DNA of 64,000 nt from Rubrimonas cliftonensis (GTDB taxonomy: Bacteria > Pseudomonadota > Alphaproteobacteria > Rhodobacterales > Rhodobacteraceae): positions 87,739 through 151,738 of the forward strand of contig NZ_FNQM01000009.1 of the NCBI RefSeq assembly GCF_900107585.1. Reading direction: 5' to 3'. The position numbers were made by a program, and so were the translations under genes. Of the stretch, positions 8,850 through 17,808 are shown one piece after another; position 1 is the stretch's first letter; every line of letters begins with the position of its first letter. The notes beneath the pieces are model-generated. The model was not told where the DNA came from and ran no database searches. It worked only from the letters and a program-made list of their open reading frames with translations.

Positions 8850-9422
8850 TCAGCTCAGACTGGCTCTGGCCGGATCCCGCAGGGGCGCGTCGCCGCCCGC
8901 GACGAGGCGCAGCGCGGTCAGCGCCGCGATCACGCCCATGCCGCCGAAGGCGTAGACGAGGCTCGCATAGCCCCAGATCTGCCGGACCCCGAGCGTCGAC
9001 AGGGTCTGGAACTGCGCGGCCTTCAGGATCGGCCGGCTGGACTGCAGGACGCCGAGGCAGATCGCGAGGACCGCGAGCTGCGCCGCGATGGCGAGCAGCC
9101 GCGCGGTCCCCGCGCCGGCAAGCTCGGGAACCAGCGTCACGGTGATGTTGCGACCGCGCGCCGCGGCGATCACCACGCCGCCGGCGACCAGCCAGGGCAG
9201 AAGCAGGGCGTGGATCTCGTAGGCCCAGGCGATGCCGGAGCCGAAGGCGTAGCGCAGCACGACGTTGGTCAGCAGCGCCGCGAACATGACGCCGAGGCAG
9301 CTGACGGCGATCAGGCGGCCGCTCCAGTCGAGCAGGCCCACGGCCCCGTCGCTCAGGCGAAGCAAGGGGGACCGCGCCCCCCTCGCGTCGCCGCGCGGGG
9401 CCTCGCGGTCCTCCTGCCCCAT
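8850..9422 (-). CDS. dctQ: TRAP transporter small permease subunit DctQ
   Basis: About 190 residues. After a charged N-terminal tail of some 25 residues there are four membrane helices, including LLTNVVLRYAFGSGIAWAYE, the classic DctQ segment (R-Y-x-F-x-x-x-x-x-W-x-x-E). The ATG overlaps the dctP stop as TGATG, so translation is coupled. It docks the binding protein to DctM. The N-terminal extension is Arg/Gly-rich and has no recognisable function. Confidence 0.9.
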   Translation of the reverse strand: MGQEDREAPRGDARGARSPLLRLSDGAVGLLDWSGRLIAVSCLGVMFAALLTNVVLRYAFGSGIAWAYEIHALLLPWLVAGGVVIAAARGRNITVTLVPELAGAGTARLLAIAAQLAVLAICLGVLQSSRPILKAAQFQTLSTLGVRQIWGYASLVYAFGGMGVIAALTALRLVAGGDAPLRDPARASLS

Positions 9423-10387
9423 CACTGCCCCGCGGCTTCGCGCAGCGCGGCGACCAGTTCCGGGAAGTCCGCGGCGTAGGCGTCGTAGACCGACGACGTC
9501 GCAGCGACGAAGGCGGCCTTGTCGGCTTCGGCGAACGTCACGCCCTCGGCCTCCATCTTCGGGCGCAGCTCGGTCTCGGCCGCCAGCGACAGCTTGCGCT
9601 GCATCTCTCCGGCCTCCGCCGTGGCCGACAGGGCGCAGGCCTGCGTCGCCTCGTCGAGACCCGACCACCATGCGAGGCCCGCGACCACCGGGGTCGACTC
9701 GTACTTGTGACCGGTCAGGGTGATGTACGGCGTGATCTCGTGGATCTTGGAGGAGTAGATGTTCGTGAGCGGGTTCTCCTGCCCGTCGAACACGCCGGAC
9801 TGCAGCGCGGTCGGCAGTTCGGAGAAGGCGAGCGGCGCTGGCGCGGCGCCCAGCGCCTCGAAGATCGCGACGGTCATCTGGTCGGGGGGCGTGCGGATCT
9901 TCATGCCCGACACGTCGCCCGGCGCCGGCACGTTCTTGGAGACGTGGCTGACATGGCGGATGCCGTTGTCCCAGAACCCGAGAACCTTGAGGCCGGCCTG
10001 CTGCGCGCGGGCGTCCAGCATCACGCCAACCTCGCCGTCCAGCAGCTTCCACGCGGCGGGCAGGTCGGCGAACAGGAACGGCAGGCCGAGCAGGCCGATC
10101 TCCGGAACCATCTGGGACATGGCGCCCTGGCTGTTCGCCGTCACCTGCATCACGCCCGCCACGGTCGAGGTCAGCATCTCCACGTCGTCGCCCATGGTGG
10201 CGGACGGCGCGACGTTGACGCTGTGCGCGCCGCCGGTGCAGGCGGCGAAGAGCTCGGCCCACCGCTCGGCGGCGACGTAGCGCGGGTTTCCTGGGTTGGC
10301 GCCGTGGCCGAAGATGACCTCGGCGGCGGGCGCGGCGCCCGCGGCGAAAGCGCCCGCGACGGCGAGCGCGATGAACGACGTCTTCAT
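9422..10387 (-). CDS. dctP: TRAP transporter substrate-binding protein DctP
   Basis: A 321-residue periplasmic binding protein with a signal peptide (MKTSFIALAVAGAFAAGAAPAAE). Family features: FDGQENPLTNIYSSKIHEI in the C-terminal half, MKIRTPPDQMTVAIFEALGA with the Arg that binds the ligand carboxylate in most TRAP binding proteins, and GLPFLFADLPAAWKLLDG. Retention of this Arg argues for an organic-acid ligand. It follows the SDR gene by 38 bases and overlaps dctQ. Specificity cannot be read from sequence. Confidence 0.93.
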   Translation of the reverse strand: MKTSFIALAVAGAFAAGAAPAAEVIFGHGANPGNPRYVAAERWAELFAACTGGAHSVNVAPSATMGDDVEMLTSTVAGVMQVTANSQGAMSQMVPEIGLLGLPFLFADLPAAWKLLDGEVGVMLDARAQQAGLKVLGFWDNGIRHVSHVSKNVPAPGDVSGMKIRTPPDQMTVAIFEALGAAPAPLAFSELPTALQSGVFDGQENPLTNIYSSKIHEITPYITLTGHKYESTPVVAGLAWWSGLDEATQACALSATAEAGEMQRKLSLAAETELRPKMEAEGVTFAEADKAAFVAATSSVYDAYAADFPELVAALREAAGQ

Positions 10388-10425
10388 GTCTTCCTCCTGG
10401 TGATCTTGTTCTTTCGTCGGTCGTC

Positions 10426-11178
10426 TCAGTGGATCAGCGAGCCGCCGTTCACGTCGACCTCGGTTCCGGTGCAGTAGGACGAGAGGTCCGAGGCGAGAAA
10501 CAGCGCGCAACCCGCGACGTCGGACGCCTCGCCGGCGCGGCCCATCGGGATGCCGGCGAGAACCTGCGCCCGCATCTCCGCCGTCAGCTTTCCGGCGGTG
10601 ATGTCGGTGTCTATGAAGCCGGGGCAGATCGCGTTGACGCGCACGCCGTCCGGCGCAAGCTCGCGCGCCATCGCCTTGGTCAGGCCCAGCACGCCGGCCT
10701 TGGCGGCGGAATAGTGCGGGCCGCCGAAGATGCCGCCGCCGCGCTGGGCGCTGACGGAGGACATGTTGACGATGCCGCCCGCGCCGCGCGCGCGCATGCC
10801 GGGGATGACGGCCTGGCTCATGTAGAGCGTGCCGCGCAGGTTCACGTCCAGCACCGCCTCGTAGTTCCCGGGCGCGATGTCCATCAGCCTGAGCGGCTGG
10901 GTTATGCCGGCGTTGTTCACCAGCACGTCGATGCGGCCCCAGCGGCCTTCGAGGTCCGCCGCGACGGCCTTGCAGGCGTCGGGGTCGGTCACGTCGCAGG
11001 CGAGGCCGACATGGCCCGCGCCCAGATCGGCCGCCGCCGCCTGCGCCGCCGCGGCGTCGAGGTCCAGGATCGAGACCGTCGCCCCGTGCTCGGCGAAGAG
11101 CCGCGCGGTCGCCTTGCCGAGCCCGCGCGCCGAGGCGGCGCCGGTGATCACGGCGAACTTGCCTTCCAGAAGGCCCAT
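10426..11178 (-). CDS. short-chain dehydrogenase/reductase (SDR)
   Basis: A 250-residue classical SDR. It has the nucleotide-binding glycine motif near residue 12 (TGAASARGLGKATA), the NNAG motif in VLVNNAGITQ, the catalytic Ser of MSSVSAQRGG, and the YSAAK catalytic Tyr/Lys pair. An Asp after the second beta strand (ILDLDAA) favours NAD over NADP. It lies between the two-subunit transketolase and the TRAP genes, so it probably oxidises an imported hydroxy compound to a keto form that the transketolase cleaves. The substrate is not known. Confidence 0.9.
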   Translation of the reverse strand: MGLLEGKFAVITGAASARGLGKATARLFAEHGATVSILDLDAAAAQAAAADLGAGHVGLACDVTDPDACKAVAADLEGRWGRIDVLVNNAGITQPLRLMDIAPGNYEAVLDVNLRGTLYMSQAVIPGMRARGAGGIVNMSSVSAQRGGGIFGGPHYSAAKAGVLGLTKAMARELAPDGVRVNAICPGFIDTDITAGKLTAEMRAQVLAGIPMGRAGEASDVAGCALFLASDLSSYCTGTEVDVNGGSLIH

Positions 11179-11218
11179 GCCTTCCTCCCTTGATTGTAAC
11201 GGTCCGTTCCGCCGGCCG

Positions 11219-12262
11219 TCAGAGCCAGCCCTTGATCCGTTCGGCGAACTTCTCGACGGTCAGGCCGTACATGTCGTGCAGCGTCGGCAGCGCGCCGGCC
11301 TCGAGAAACTCGTCCGGCAGGCCGATCATGCGGAAGGTCGGCGCGACGCCATTGGTCAGCAGCGCGGCGGCCACCGCCTCGCCCAGGCCGCCGACGACGG
11401 TGTGGTTCTCGGCCGTCACCACCAGACGCCCGCCGCGCCCCGCCTCCGCGAGGATGGTCGCCACGTCCAGCGGCTTGATCGTGGGGACGTGCAGCACCCC
11501 CATGTCCACCCCGTCGGCCGCGAGCCGTTCGGCGGCGTCGAGCGCGCGCATGGTCATGAAGCCGGTCGCGATCACCAGCGCGTCGCGCCCGTCGCGGATC
11601 AGCTGCGCGCGGCCCAGTTCGAAGCGGTAGTCGGGCTTCCAGCGCGTCAGCACCTTCGGCACCCGGCCCCGTGGAAGGCGGGCGTAGGCCGGCCCGTCAT
11701 GGGCGGCCATCGCGGCCACCATGCCGGCCACGTCGTCGGCGCAGCAGGGGTCGACGATGGTCATGTTCGGCAGGCCGCGGAAGATCGCCAGATCCTCGGT
11801 CGCCTGATGGCTGGGGCCGTAGCCGGTGGTCAGGCCCGGCAGGGCGCAGATGATGCGGACCGGCAGGTTCTCCTCGGCGATCTGCATCGCGATGAAGTCG
11901 TAGGCGCGGCGCGAGGCGAACACGGCGTAGGTGGTGGCGAAGGGCATGAACCCCTCGCGCGCCAGCCCCGCGGCGGCGGACATCAGCAGCGCCTCGGCCA
12001 TGCCCATCTGATAGAACCGCTCGGGCATCGCCTGCGCGAAAACGTGCAGGTCGGTGTATTTCGCAAGGTCCGCGCTCAGACCGACGATGCGCTCGTCCTC
12101 GCGGGCCGCGGCGACCAGCGCGTGGCCGAAGGGCGCCGCCACGGTGTCGTAGCCTTCGGCGTCGAGCGAGGCGATCATGGCCGAGGTGCGCGCCGGCTTG
12201 CCGTCGGGGTCGAGCTTCACGGTGCGCGGCTCGTGCTTGCGGGCCATCGAGGCGAGGGTCAT
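11219..12262 (-). CDS. transketolase-like protein, C-terminal (pyrimidine/Tkt C) subunit
   Basis: A 347-residue protein matching the second half of transketolase: the pyrimidine-binding domain with QMGMAEALLMSAAAGLA (the catalytic Glu binding the thiamin ring) and GPSHQATEDLAIFRGLPNM, then the transketolase C-terminal domain. Its ATG overlaps the stop of the N-terminal subunit gene (ATGA), as expected for an obligate heteromer. Thiamin-diphosphate transketolases of this split type also belong to specialised sugar catabolic routes. Here it pairs with the gene at 12259-13113. Confidence 0.9.
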   Translation of the reverse strand: MTLASMARKHEPRTVKLDPDGKPARTSAMIASLDAEGYDTVAAPFGHALVAAAREDERIVGLSADLAKYTDLHVFAQAMPERFYQMGMAEALLMSAAAGLAREGFMPFATTYAVFASRRAYDFIAMQIAEENLPVRIICALPGLTTGYGPSHQATEDLAIFRGLPNMTIVDPCCADDVAGMVAAMAAHDGPAYARLPRGRVPKVLTRWKPDYRFELGRAQLIRDGRDALVIATGFMTMRALDAAERLAADGVDMGVLHVPTIKPLDVATILAEAGRGGRLVVTAENHTVVGGLGEAVAAALLTNGVAPTFRMIGLPDEFLEAGALPTLHDMYGLTVEKFAERIKGWL

Positions 12263-13113
12263 TCCGGGCGTCCTTCTTCCAGCACCGCGAGCGCCTTCGC
12301 CCATTCGTCCGCCTCGACCCGCACGAAATGCATGATCTCCCGGTCCTCGAGGAACGGCACGCCCTTGCACATCCGGGTGTCGAAGATGATCGCGCGCGGC
12401 TTCGGCTCGGTCGCCGCGCGGGCGGCGTCGAGGGCCGCCGCCACCGCGGGCAGGTCGTTGCCGTCGACCCGCTGGCAGCGCCAGCCGAACGCCTCCCACT
12501 TCTCCTTCAGCGGCTCGGCGCACAGCATCTCGGTCGAGGGGCCGTCGGCCTGCTGGTTGTTGAAGTCGATCAGGCAAACGAGGTTGTCGAGCCGGTGGTG
12601 GGCCGCGCCCATCGCCGCCTCCCAGGTCGAGCCCTCGCCCAGCTCCCCATCCGACATCAGGTTGTAGACGAAGGCGGGGTTCTTCTTCCGCTTCAGCCCC
12701 AGCGCCATGCCCACCGCGACGCCGAGGCCGTGGCCGAGCGAGCCGCCGGTGATCTCCATGCCCGGCGTGTAGGACGCCATGCCCGACATCGGCATGCGGC
12801 TGTCGTCCATGCCATAGGTGTCCAGCTCCTCCTCCGGCAGGATCCCGGCCTCCATCAGCGCCGCATAGAGCGCGATCGCGTAGTGGCCGATGGACAGCAG
12901 GAACCGGTCGCGCCCCTCCCACTCCGGATCCTCGGGGCGGTATTCGAGGGCGTGGAAGTAGGCGGCGGCGAGCACGTCGGCGATCCCGAGCGCCTGGCCG
13001 ATGTAGCCCTGGCCCTGCACAGCGCCCATCCGCAGCGCCGTGCGCCGGATGTTCCAGGCGCGCCGCGCCAGCGACACGTTCGCGGTCGCGTGCGGCCGAT
13101 CATGCGCTGTCAT
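12259..13113 (-). CDS. transketolase-like protein, N-terminal (thiamin diphosphate-binding) subunit
   Basis: A 284-residue N-terminal transketolase half. The thiamin diphosphate/Mg2+ motif is visible as MSDGELGEGSTWEAAMGAAHHRLDNLVCLIDFNN (GDG-type motif replaced by SDGE, common in the split family). LLSIGHYAIALYAALMEAGI and ITGGSLGHGLGVAVGMALG are family segments. It is the first gene of the minus-strand operon leading through the C-terminal subunit, SDR and TRAP genes. It faces a separate full-length transketolase across a 271-base divergent region, so the locus carries two different transketolases. Confidence 0.9.
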   Translation of the reverse strand: MTAHDRPHATANVSLARRAWNIRRTALRMGAVQGQGYIGQALGIADVLAAAYFHALEYRPEDPEWEGRDRFLLSIGHYAIALYAALMEAGILPEEELDTYGMDDSRMPMSGMASYTPGMEITGGSLGHGLGVAVGMALGLKRKKNPAFVYNLMSDGELGEGSTWEAAMGAAHHRLDNLVCLIDFNNQQADGPSTEMLCAEPLKEKWEAFGWRCQRVDGNDLPAVAAALDAARAATEPKPRAIIFDTRMCKGVPFLEDREIMHFVRVEADEWAKALAVLEEGRPE

Positions 13114-13384
13114 CGTCTCCCTCCCCCTGGGTTCTGCGCCCGTCGGAGGTGAGCGATAGCACCGCCAGGCGGCCGCTGACCCTTGCGAAAATTGAAAGAG
13201 ATGTTCAGCTCAGCTTCACGATCCGCTCTGCGCTGGGCTTGTTGTCTATATGCTTCAAAAGCTTGTCGCCAATGCGCCGTTGCGCGGCGGGTCGGGTCGC
13301 GTCGCAGACGCCTCTTTCGACCCGACGCGGCTTCCGCCAAGCATCCGTAGCGACCGCCGACGCGCGCGGCCCGAAGGAGCCCCC

Positions 13385-15352
13385 ATGCCCGACATCCGCA
13401 GAATGGCCGACGCCATCCGCTTTCTCTCCATCGACGCCATCCTGAACGCCGGCGAGGGCCATCAGGGCGTGCCGCTGGGCATGGCCGAGATCGCCGCGAC
13501 CCTCTACGCCCGCCACCTTAAGGCCGATCCGGCCGACCCGCTCTGGCCCGACCGCGACCGGGTGGTGCTGTCGAACGGCCACGGCTCGATGCTGCTCTAC
13601 GCGCTGCTGCACCTGTCGGGCTATCCGCATGTGACGACCGAGGCGCTGCGCGGCTTCCGCAAGCTCGGCTCGGTCTGCGCCGGGCATCCCGAGATCGAGC
13701 AGCATGCCGGCATCGAGATCACCACCGGCCTGCTGGGGCAGGGGATCGCCTGCGCCGTCGGCATGGCCGTGGCCGAGGCTCGGCTGGCGGCGCGGTTCGG
13801 GCCGGAGCTAGTGGACCACCGCACCTGGGCCTTCGTCGGCGACGGCTGCCTGCAGGAGGGGATCGGGCAGGAGGCGATCAGCCTCGCCGGCCATCTGCGG
13901 CTGGGCAAGCTGACCTTCCTGTGGGACGACAACCACATCACCGACGACGGCGACACGGCGCTGTCGATCAGCGAGGACACGCCAGCCCGCTTCCGCGCCG
14001 CCAACTGGCATGTCGAGGAGGTGGACGGGCATGACGTCGACGCCGTCTCGGCCGCCATCGCGGCGGCCAAGGGCGATCCGCGGCCGTCGCTGATCGCCTG
14101 CCGCACGACCATCGCGCGGGGCCTGCCGCGGCTGGAGGGTCGGCGCGGCGGCCACAGCGCGCCGCTGACGCCCGTGGACGCGGCCGAGGCGCGGGCGGCG
14201 CGCGACTGGCCGCACCCGCCGTTCCATGTCCCGCAGGAGGTGCTGTCGGACTGGCGCGGCGCGTTGGCCGGCGGGGCCGGGGCCCGCACGGGCTGGGCTG
14301 AGCGGCTGGCGGCGCATCCCGATGCGGCCGAGTTCCGCCGCTGGACGGCGGGCGATCCGCCGGCCGACTGGCCGCGCGTCGCGGCGGCGCTGGCCGAGGC
14401 CGCGGCGGCCGTCGCCGAACCGCGCCCGACCATCGCCGCCTCCGGCGACGTCTGCGACGCGCTGGCGGGCGCGCTGCCGGAGACGATGGTGCTGTGCGCC
14501 GATCTGGAGGCGCCGACCAACCACAAGCGCGGCCGCGCCGCCTTCACCGCCGGGGATCGCGCGGGGAGCTACGTCCACTGCGGCGTGCGCGAGCACCTCA
14601 TGGGCGCGATGACGGACGGCATCGCCGCCCATGGCGGTCTCAGGCCGATCAACGTGACCTACCTCGCCTTCGCAGACTACGAGCGCCCGGCGATGCGCAT
14701 GGCCGCGCTCATGGGTCTGCCCGCGCTGTTCGTGTTCAGTCACGACTCGATCGGCGTCGGCTCTAACGGTCCGACGCATCAGCCGGTCGAGATCCTGGCG
14801 AGCTTCCGCGCCATGCCCGACATGCGCGTGTTCCGCCCGGCCGATGCGGTCGAGACGGCGGAGGCGTGGGAGATCGCGCTCGACCATCGCACGGGGCCGA
14901 CCATGCTGGCGCTCTCGCGTCAGGCGACGGCGCCGGTGCGACTGGCGGCGGGCGAGAACCGCAGCCGCCGCGGCGCCTATGTGCTGGCCGAGGCGGACGG
15001 GCCGCGCGCGGCGACGATCCTCGCCACCGGCGCCGAGGTCGCGCTGGCGATGGGGGCGCGGCGGAACCTCGCGGCGCAGGGCGTGGCCGCAGCGGTGGTT
15101 TCGATGCCCTGCTGGGAGATCTTCGAGGCGCAGGACGCCGAGTATCGCGCGCGTGTTCTGGGAGACGCCCCGCGCATCGGCGTCGAGGCGGCGCTGTCCT
15201 TCGGCTGGGAGCGCTGGCTGCGCCAGGGCGACCGCTTCATCGGCATGACGGGCTTCGGGGCCTCCGCGCGCGCGGAGGTGCTCTACGAGCATTTCGGGAT
15301 CACTGTCGATCGGATCGTCGGCGCCGTGCTGGAGGCGACGCCAGGCGGCTGA
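13385..15352 (+). CDS. full-length transketolase, divergent from canonical
   Basis: About 655 residues with all three transketolase domains. The start at 13385 has GAAGGAGC seven bases before it. Recognisable pieces: RVVLSNGHGSMLLYALLHL, ITTGLLGQGIACAVGMAVAE, the ThDP motif GDGCLQEG, the HCGVREHLMGAM segment with the catalytic Glu, and DSIGVGSNGPTHQP. Compared with housekeeping TktA, the GHPG after the first helix is GHQG, and the GLGEDGPTHQP loop reads GVGSNGPTHQP; the protein may prefer another donor or acceptor. It is divergent from the split-transketolase/TRAP operon, so it could be a second step in the same pathway or a housekeeping enzyme. Confidence 0.9.
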   Translation: MPDIRRMADAIRFLSIDAILNAGEGHQGVPLGMAEIAATLYARHLKADPADPLWPDRDRVVLSNGHGSMLLYALLHLSGYPHVTTEALRGFRKLGSVCAGHPEIEQHAGIEITTGLLGQGIACAVGMAVAEARLAARFGPELVDHRTWAFVGDGCLQEGIGQEAISLAGHLRLGKLTFLWDDNHITDDGDTALSISEDTPARFRAANWHVEEVDGHDVDAVSAAIAAAKGDPRPSLIACRTTIARGLPRLEGRRGGHSAPLTPVDAAEARAARDWPHPPFHVPQEVLSDWRGALAGGAGARTGWAERLAAHPDAAEFRRWTAGDPPADWPRVAAALAEAAAAVAEPRPTIAASGDVCDALAGALPETMVLCADLEAPTNHKRGRAAFTAGDRAGSYVHCGVREHLMGAMTDGIAAHGGLRPINVTYLAFADYERPAMRMAALMGLPALFVFSHDSIGVGSNGPTHQPVEILASFRAMPDMRVFRPADAVETAEAWEIALDHRTGPTMLALSRQATAPVRLAAGENRSRRGAYVLAEADGPRAATILATGAEVALAMGARRNLAAQGVAAAVVSMPCWEIFEAQDAEYRARVLGDAPRIGVEAALSFGWERWLRQGDRFIGMTGFGASARAEVLYEHFGITVDRIVGAVLEATPGG

Positions 15353-15838
15353 CCGCCCGGACCCGGGCGCCCGTTTCCGGCAGGTCGGGCTGCGCGGCCC
15401 GCGACGTTGTCAGCCGCCGTTCACGACCGGCTCAAACCCCGCCGCGGCGTGCTCGGCAGCGCCCTGACCGCGAGGCGCCCGCCCTCTGGCCGGCGCTGAC
15501 GATGGCTCGAACGCCATGCGTGGAGACTTGCGGACCTGCCTTCGCGCATCGGCGCCGAGTGTGGACGGCAACTTCGCCGGAGCCTGCGGAGGAGGCCTGC
15601 GTCGGCGCCGCCGAGGCGTTCGCAAGGGGGAGGCGGCCAGGCCGCCTGACGGCGTCGGCCGAGCCTTCGGAGCCGGGGATCATGCGCGCGGCCGACGGTT
15701 TCCGCGCGGTCATCGGTGACCGGCCGCAACGCCGAGCGGCGTCATGAGGCGTTGATGTTGTGCGATGAGGGAGACCGCGCTCCGGCGCCGGTCAGCCCGT
15801 CCCGGCCTCGCGCCGCGGTTTCGCGGCGCGAAAGGCGG
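15353..15838. other. 486-base gap without a gene
   Basis: Between the plus-strand transketolase and the minus-strand marR gene. No frame encodes a recognisable protein, and codon bias is lost on both strands. The only structure I see is the hairpin at 15809-15830. Confidence 0.5.
15809..15830 (-). terminator. perfect hairpin downstream of the marR gene
   Basis: CGCGCCGCG pairs perfectly with CGCGGCGCG around a four-base loop, nine bases past the marR stop on the minus strand. No U-run follows, so intrinsic termination is uncertain; the palindrome could serve either converging transcript. Confidence 0.45.
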
Positions 15839-16348
15839 TCAGTCCTGCGGCTGACCGTCCGGTTCCATGCCTGACGCGGAAAGCATCGCGGCGATGGGCG
15901 GCACCCGCCGCATGTCGGCGCGAAGGCGGTTCGGCGCGTCTGCGTCCAGCGCGGCGTCGAGCCTTGCGTGGGTGTCGCGCCAGCTGGGAAGCGCGGCCTC
16001 CAGAAGCGCCACGCCCTCGGCGGTGATCCGGACGCGGCGGCTTCGCCTGTCCGCCCTGTCAGCCTCGACGCCCACGAGTCCGCGGCGCTGGAGCGGCTTG
16101 AGGGCGGCGGTGAGCGATGTGCGATCCATGGCGAGAAAGGGCGCGAGCTCGCCGATCGTGGGCGGCTCGGGGCGGTTGAGCGCCATCAGCAGCGAGAACT
16201 GCCCGTTGCTCAGGCCGTAGGGTTTCAGCGCCTTGTCGAACAGCCGCGCCAGCGCGCGCGCCGCCCGCTGCGCATGCAGGCACAGACAAGTCTGGGCGAC
16301 ATGGGCGACGATGTCGCGGTCGAGCGGCTTCACGGTGGACTCCATCAT
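15839..16348 (-). CDS. MarR-family transcriptional regulator
   Basis: About 169 residues with the winged helix of the MarR family: PTIGELAPFLAMDRTSLTAALKPLQRRGLVGVEADRADRRSRRVRITAEG, where the DRRSRR wing is diagnostic. Two adjacent ATG codons (16348 and 16345) are possible starts and neither has a clear ribosome site. A perfect 14-base palindrome lies four bases upstream, consistent with autorepression. It is divergent from two VOC-domain genes, which are the likely regulon. The ligand is unknown. Confidence 0.9.
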   Translation of the reverse strand: MMESTVKPLDRDIVAHVAQTCLCLHAQRAARALARLFDKALKPYGLSNGQFSLLMALNRPEPPTIGELAPFLAMDRTSLTAALKPLQRRGLVGVEADRADRRSRRVRITAEGVALLEAALPSWRDTHARLDAALDADAPNRLRADMRRVPPIAAMLSASGMEPDGQPQD

Positions 16349-16352
16349 GATA

Positions 16353-16366
16353 AGTTGATATCAACT
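16353..16366. promoter_or_regulatory. MarR-type operator palindrome
   Basis: AGTTGATATCAACT is a perfect 14-base palindrome in the marR/VOC divergent region, 4 bases from the marR start and about 80 from the first VOC gene. Many MarR proteins bind such TTGATATCAA-like sites over their own promoter. Confidence 0.72.
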
Positions 16367-16447
16367 GTTTTGAGCGGGCTCAACTCCGTCCCAAGGCGGA
16401 ATGTCGGAAAGCCCGGCGATCGACAACCGTTCGGGAGATGCGGCGAC

Positions 16448-16888
16448 ATGATGAAACCTCAATTCTATCTGTTCTTCAGAGGCGACTGCCATGCGGCCAT
16501 GACGCATTACGCCGACACGCTCGGCGGCACGATCGAGGGCGTTTTCCTGAACAGGGACGCGCCCGCGACGGAAGACCGCATGCCCGGCGGCGACGCGCTG
16601 GTCATGAACCTCGTCCTGCGGCTGGGCGACACGCTGATGATGGCCTCGGACAACTCCGACGCGACATACGAGCCGCCGCAGGGCTTCCGCATCCAGATCG
16701 AGGCGCCCTCGCTGGCGGAGTTCGAGCGGGTGTTCGCGGCGCTGGCGGACGGGGCCTCCGCCATCGCCATGCCGCCCGGCGAGACCTTCTGGGCCGAGCG
16801 CTTCGCCATGTTCACCGACAGGTTCGGCACGCCATGGATGCTGAATTTCACCGGGTCGAAGGCGCAGGCGGAGGGGAGGGCGCCGTGA
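16448..16888 (+). CDS. VOC-superfamily (glyoxalase/PhnB-like) protein
   Basis: About 146 residues of the PhnB/DUF1428-like VOC group: FYLFFRGDCHAAMTHYADTLGGTIEG at the N-terminus, MVMNL...LGDTLMMASD in the middle and the WAERFAMFTDRFGTPWMLNF ending that is diagnostic of PhnB-like proteins. GGGAG lies upstream of two adjacent ATGs. Family members are often of unknown catalytic role. It overlaps the next VOC gene by four bases and is divergent from marR. Confidence 0.9.
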   Translation: MMKPQFYLFFRGDCHAAMTHYADTLGGTIEGVFLNRDAPATEDRMPGGDALVMNLVLRLGDTLMMASDNSDATYEPPQGFRIQIEAPSLAEFERVFAALADGASAIAMPPGETFWAERFAMFTDRFGTPWMLNFTGSKAQAEGRAP

Positions 16889-17355
16889 TCTTCAAGTCCA
16901 GGGTGCGCACCTGCCTGTGGTTCGAGAAAGGCGGATTGGAGGCGGCGACGTTCTATGTCGGCCTGCTTCCCGACAGCGGGATCGACGCGGTCCACGAGCA
17001 GGGCAGTCCCGACGATCCGATGGTCGTCGAATTCACGATCCACGGCGCACCGATGATGATTCTCACGACCGGGACGCATGTCGAGCCATCGCCGGCGGCA
17101 TCCATCAGCGTGCTGACCAAAGACCAGCCCGAGACCGACCGGCTGTGGGCGGCGCTGCTCCGCGACGGCGGCCGCGAAGGCCGATGCGGCTGGATCGCGG
17201 ACCGATACGGCGTCTCGTGGCAGATCATCCCGGAGGCGCTTCCCCGGCTGCTCGGCGCGCCCGACGCCGCCGCCGCCGCCCGCGTACGACAGGCGATGAT
17301 GGCGATGGGCAAGATCGACATCGCAGAGCTCGAAAGGGCGCTCGGCCGGTCCTGA
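16885..17355 (+). CDS. VOC-superfamily protein, 3-demethylubiquinone methyltransferase-like (PhnB) fold
   Basis: 156 residues from a GTG start overlapping the preceding stop (GTGA), with GAGGGGAGGG just upstream. It shows CLWFEKGGLEAATFYVGLLPDS, MVVEFTIHGAPMMILTTG and CGWIADRYGVSWQIIPEALPRLL, the pattern of the family loosely called 3-demethylubiquinone-9 3-methyltransferase, although these are VOC-fold proteins and not methyltransferases. It is translationally coupled to the first VOC gene, suggesting they work as a pair under MarR control. The substrate is unknown. Confidence 0.9.
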   Translation: MIFKSRVRTCLWFEKGGLEAATFYVGLLPDSGIDAVHEQGSPDDPMVVEFTIHGAPMMILTTGTHVEPSPAASISVLTKDQPETDRLWAALLRDGGREGRCGWIADRYGVSWQIIPEALPRLLGAPDAAAAARVRQAMMAMGKIDIAELERALGRS

Positions 17356-17808
17356 GGAAGCAGCGGCGGGTGGCCGCTCCGCCGCTGCGGCTCTGCCGGA
17401 CCAGGTCCCGCCACAAGGTTCGCAGCAGTCCCGAAGCAGGATGAGGTCGCCCCGGATCACGCCGCCCTCGGCGCGCATCCGGCCGGGCGCCCGGGAGAAG
17501 GTCGCGTCGGCGTCGACGCCCTTTCCCACGGTCATGCCGGGTGCGGCGGGCATGAGGGTCGGCGGCGCGCTCGGGATGGTCTCGGGCGCGCTGGCGGAGC
17601 CCGCCTCCCCCGCCATCAGCGCCGCCGTCGGTGAGCCGGGGGCGGCGTTGGCGTCGGTGATGGGCGGCGTCCGGCGCCTTGCGGCGAGATCGGCGGCGGG
17701 CGGCGCGCCCGGGCTTCCGGGCGCCTCGACGAGATCGAAGACGCCGTCCGTGATCTGGAGGGCGCAGCGGCCCGGCGCCGCCAAGGACGACGCCCCGGCG
17801 ACGCGCCT
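17356..17808. other. 453-base gap; possible minus-strand gene remnant
   Basis: Downstream of hslU on the minus strand a frame with good coding bias (about 17384-17784) reads Ala/Pro-rich sequence ending in GVIRGDLILLRDCCEPCGG, but it has only a TTG start, no ribosome site, and no stop before running antisense into the VOC genes. It may be a decayed or chance frame, so I do not call a gene. Confidence 0.4.

Noticed and set aside
16885..17355. Second VOC protein as a true 3-demethylubiquinone methyltransferase
   Set aside because: The fold is VOC/glyoxalase with no SAM-binding motif; the methyltransferase name is a legacy family label.
17384..17784. Possible gene downstream of hslU on the minus strand
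   Set aside because: Good codon bias but only a TTG start, no ribosome site and no stop before entering antisense VOC sequence; at most a remnant.
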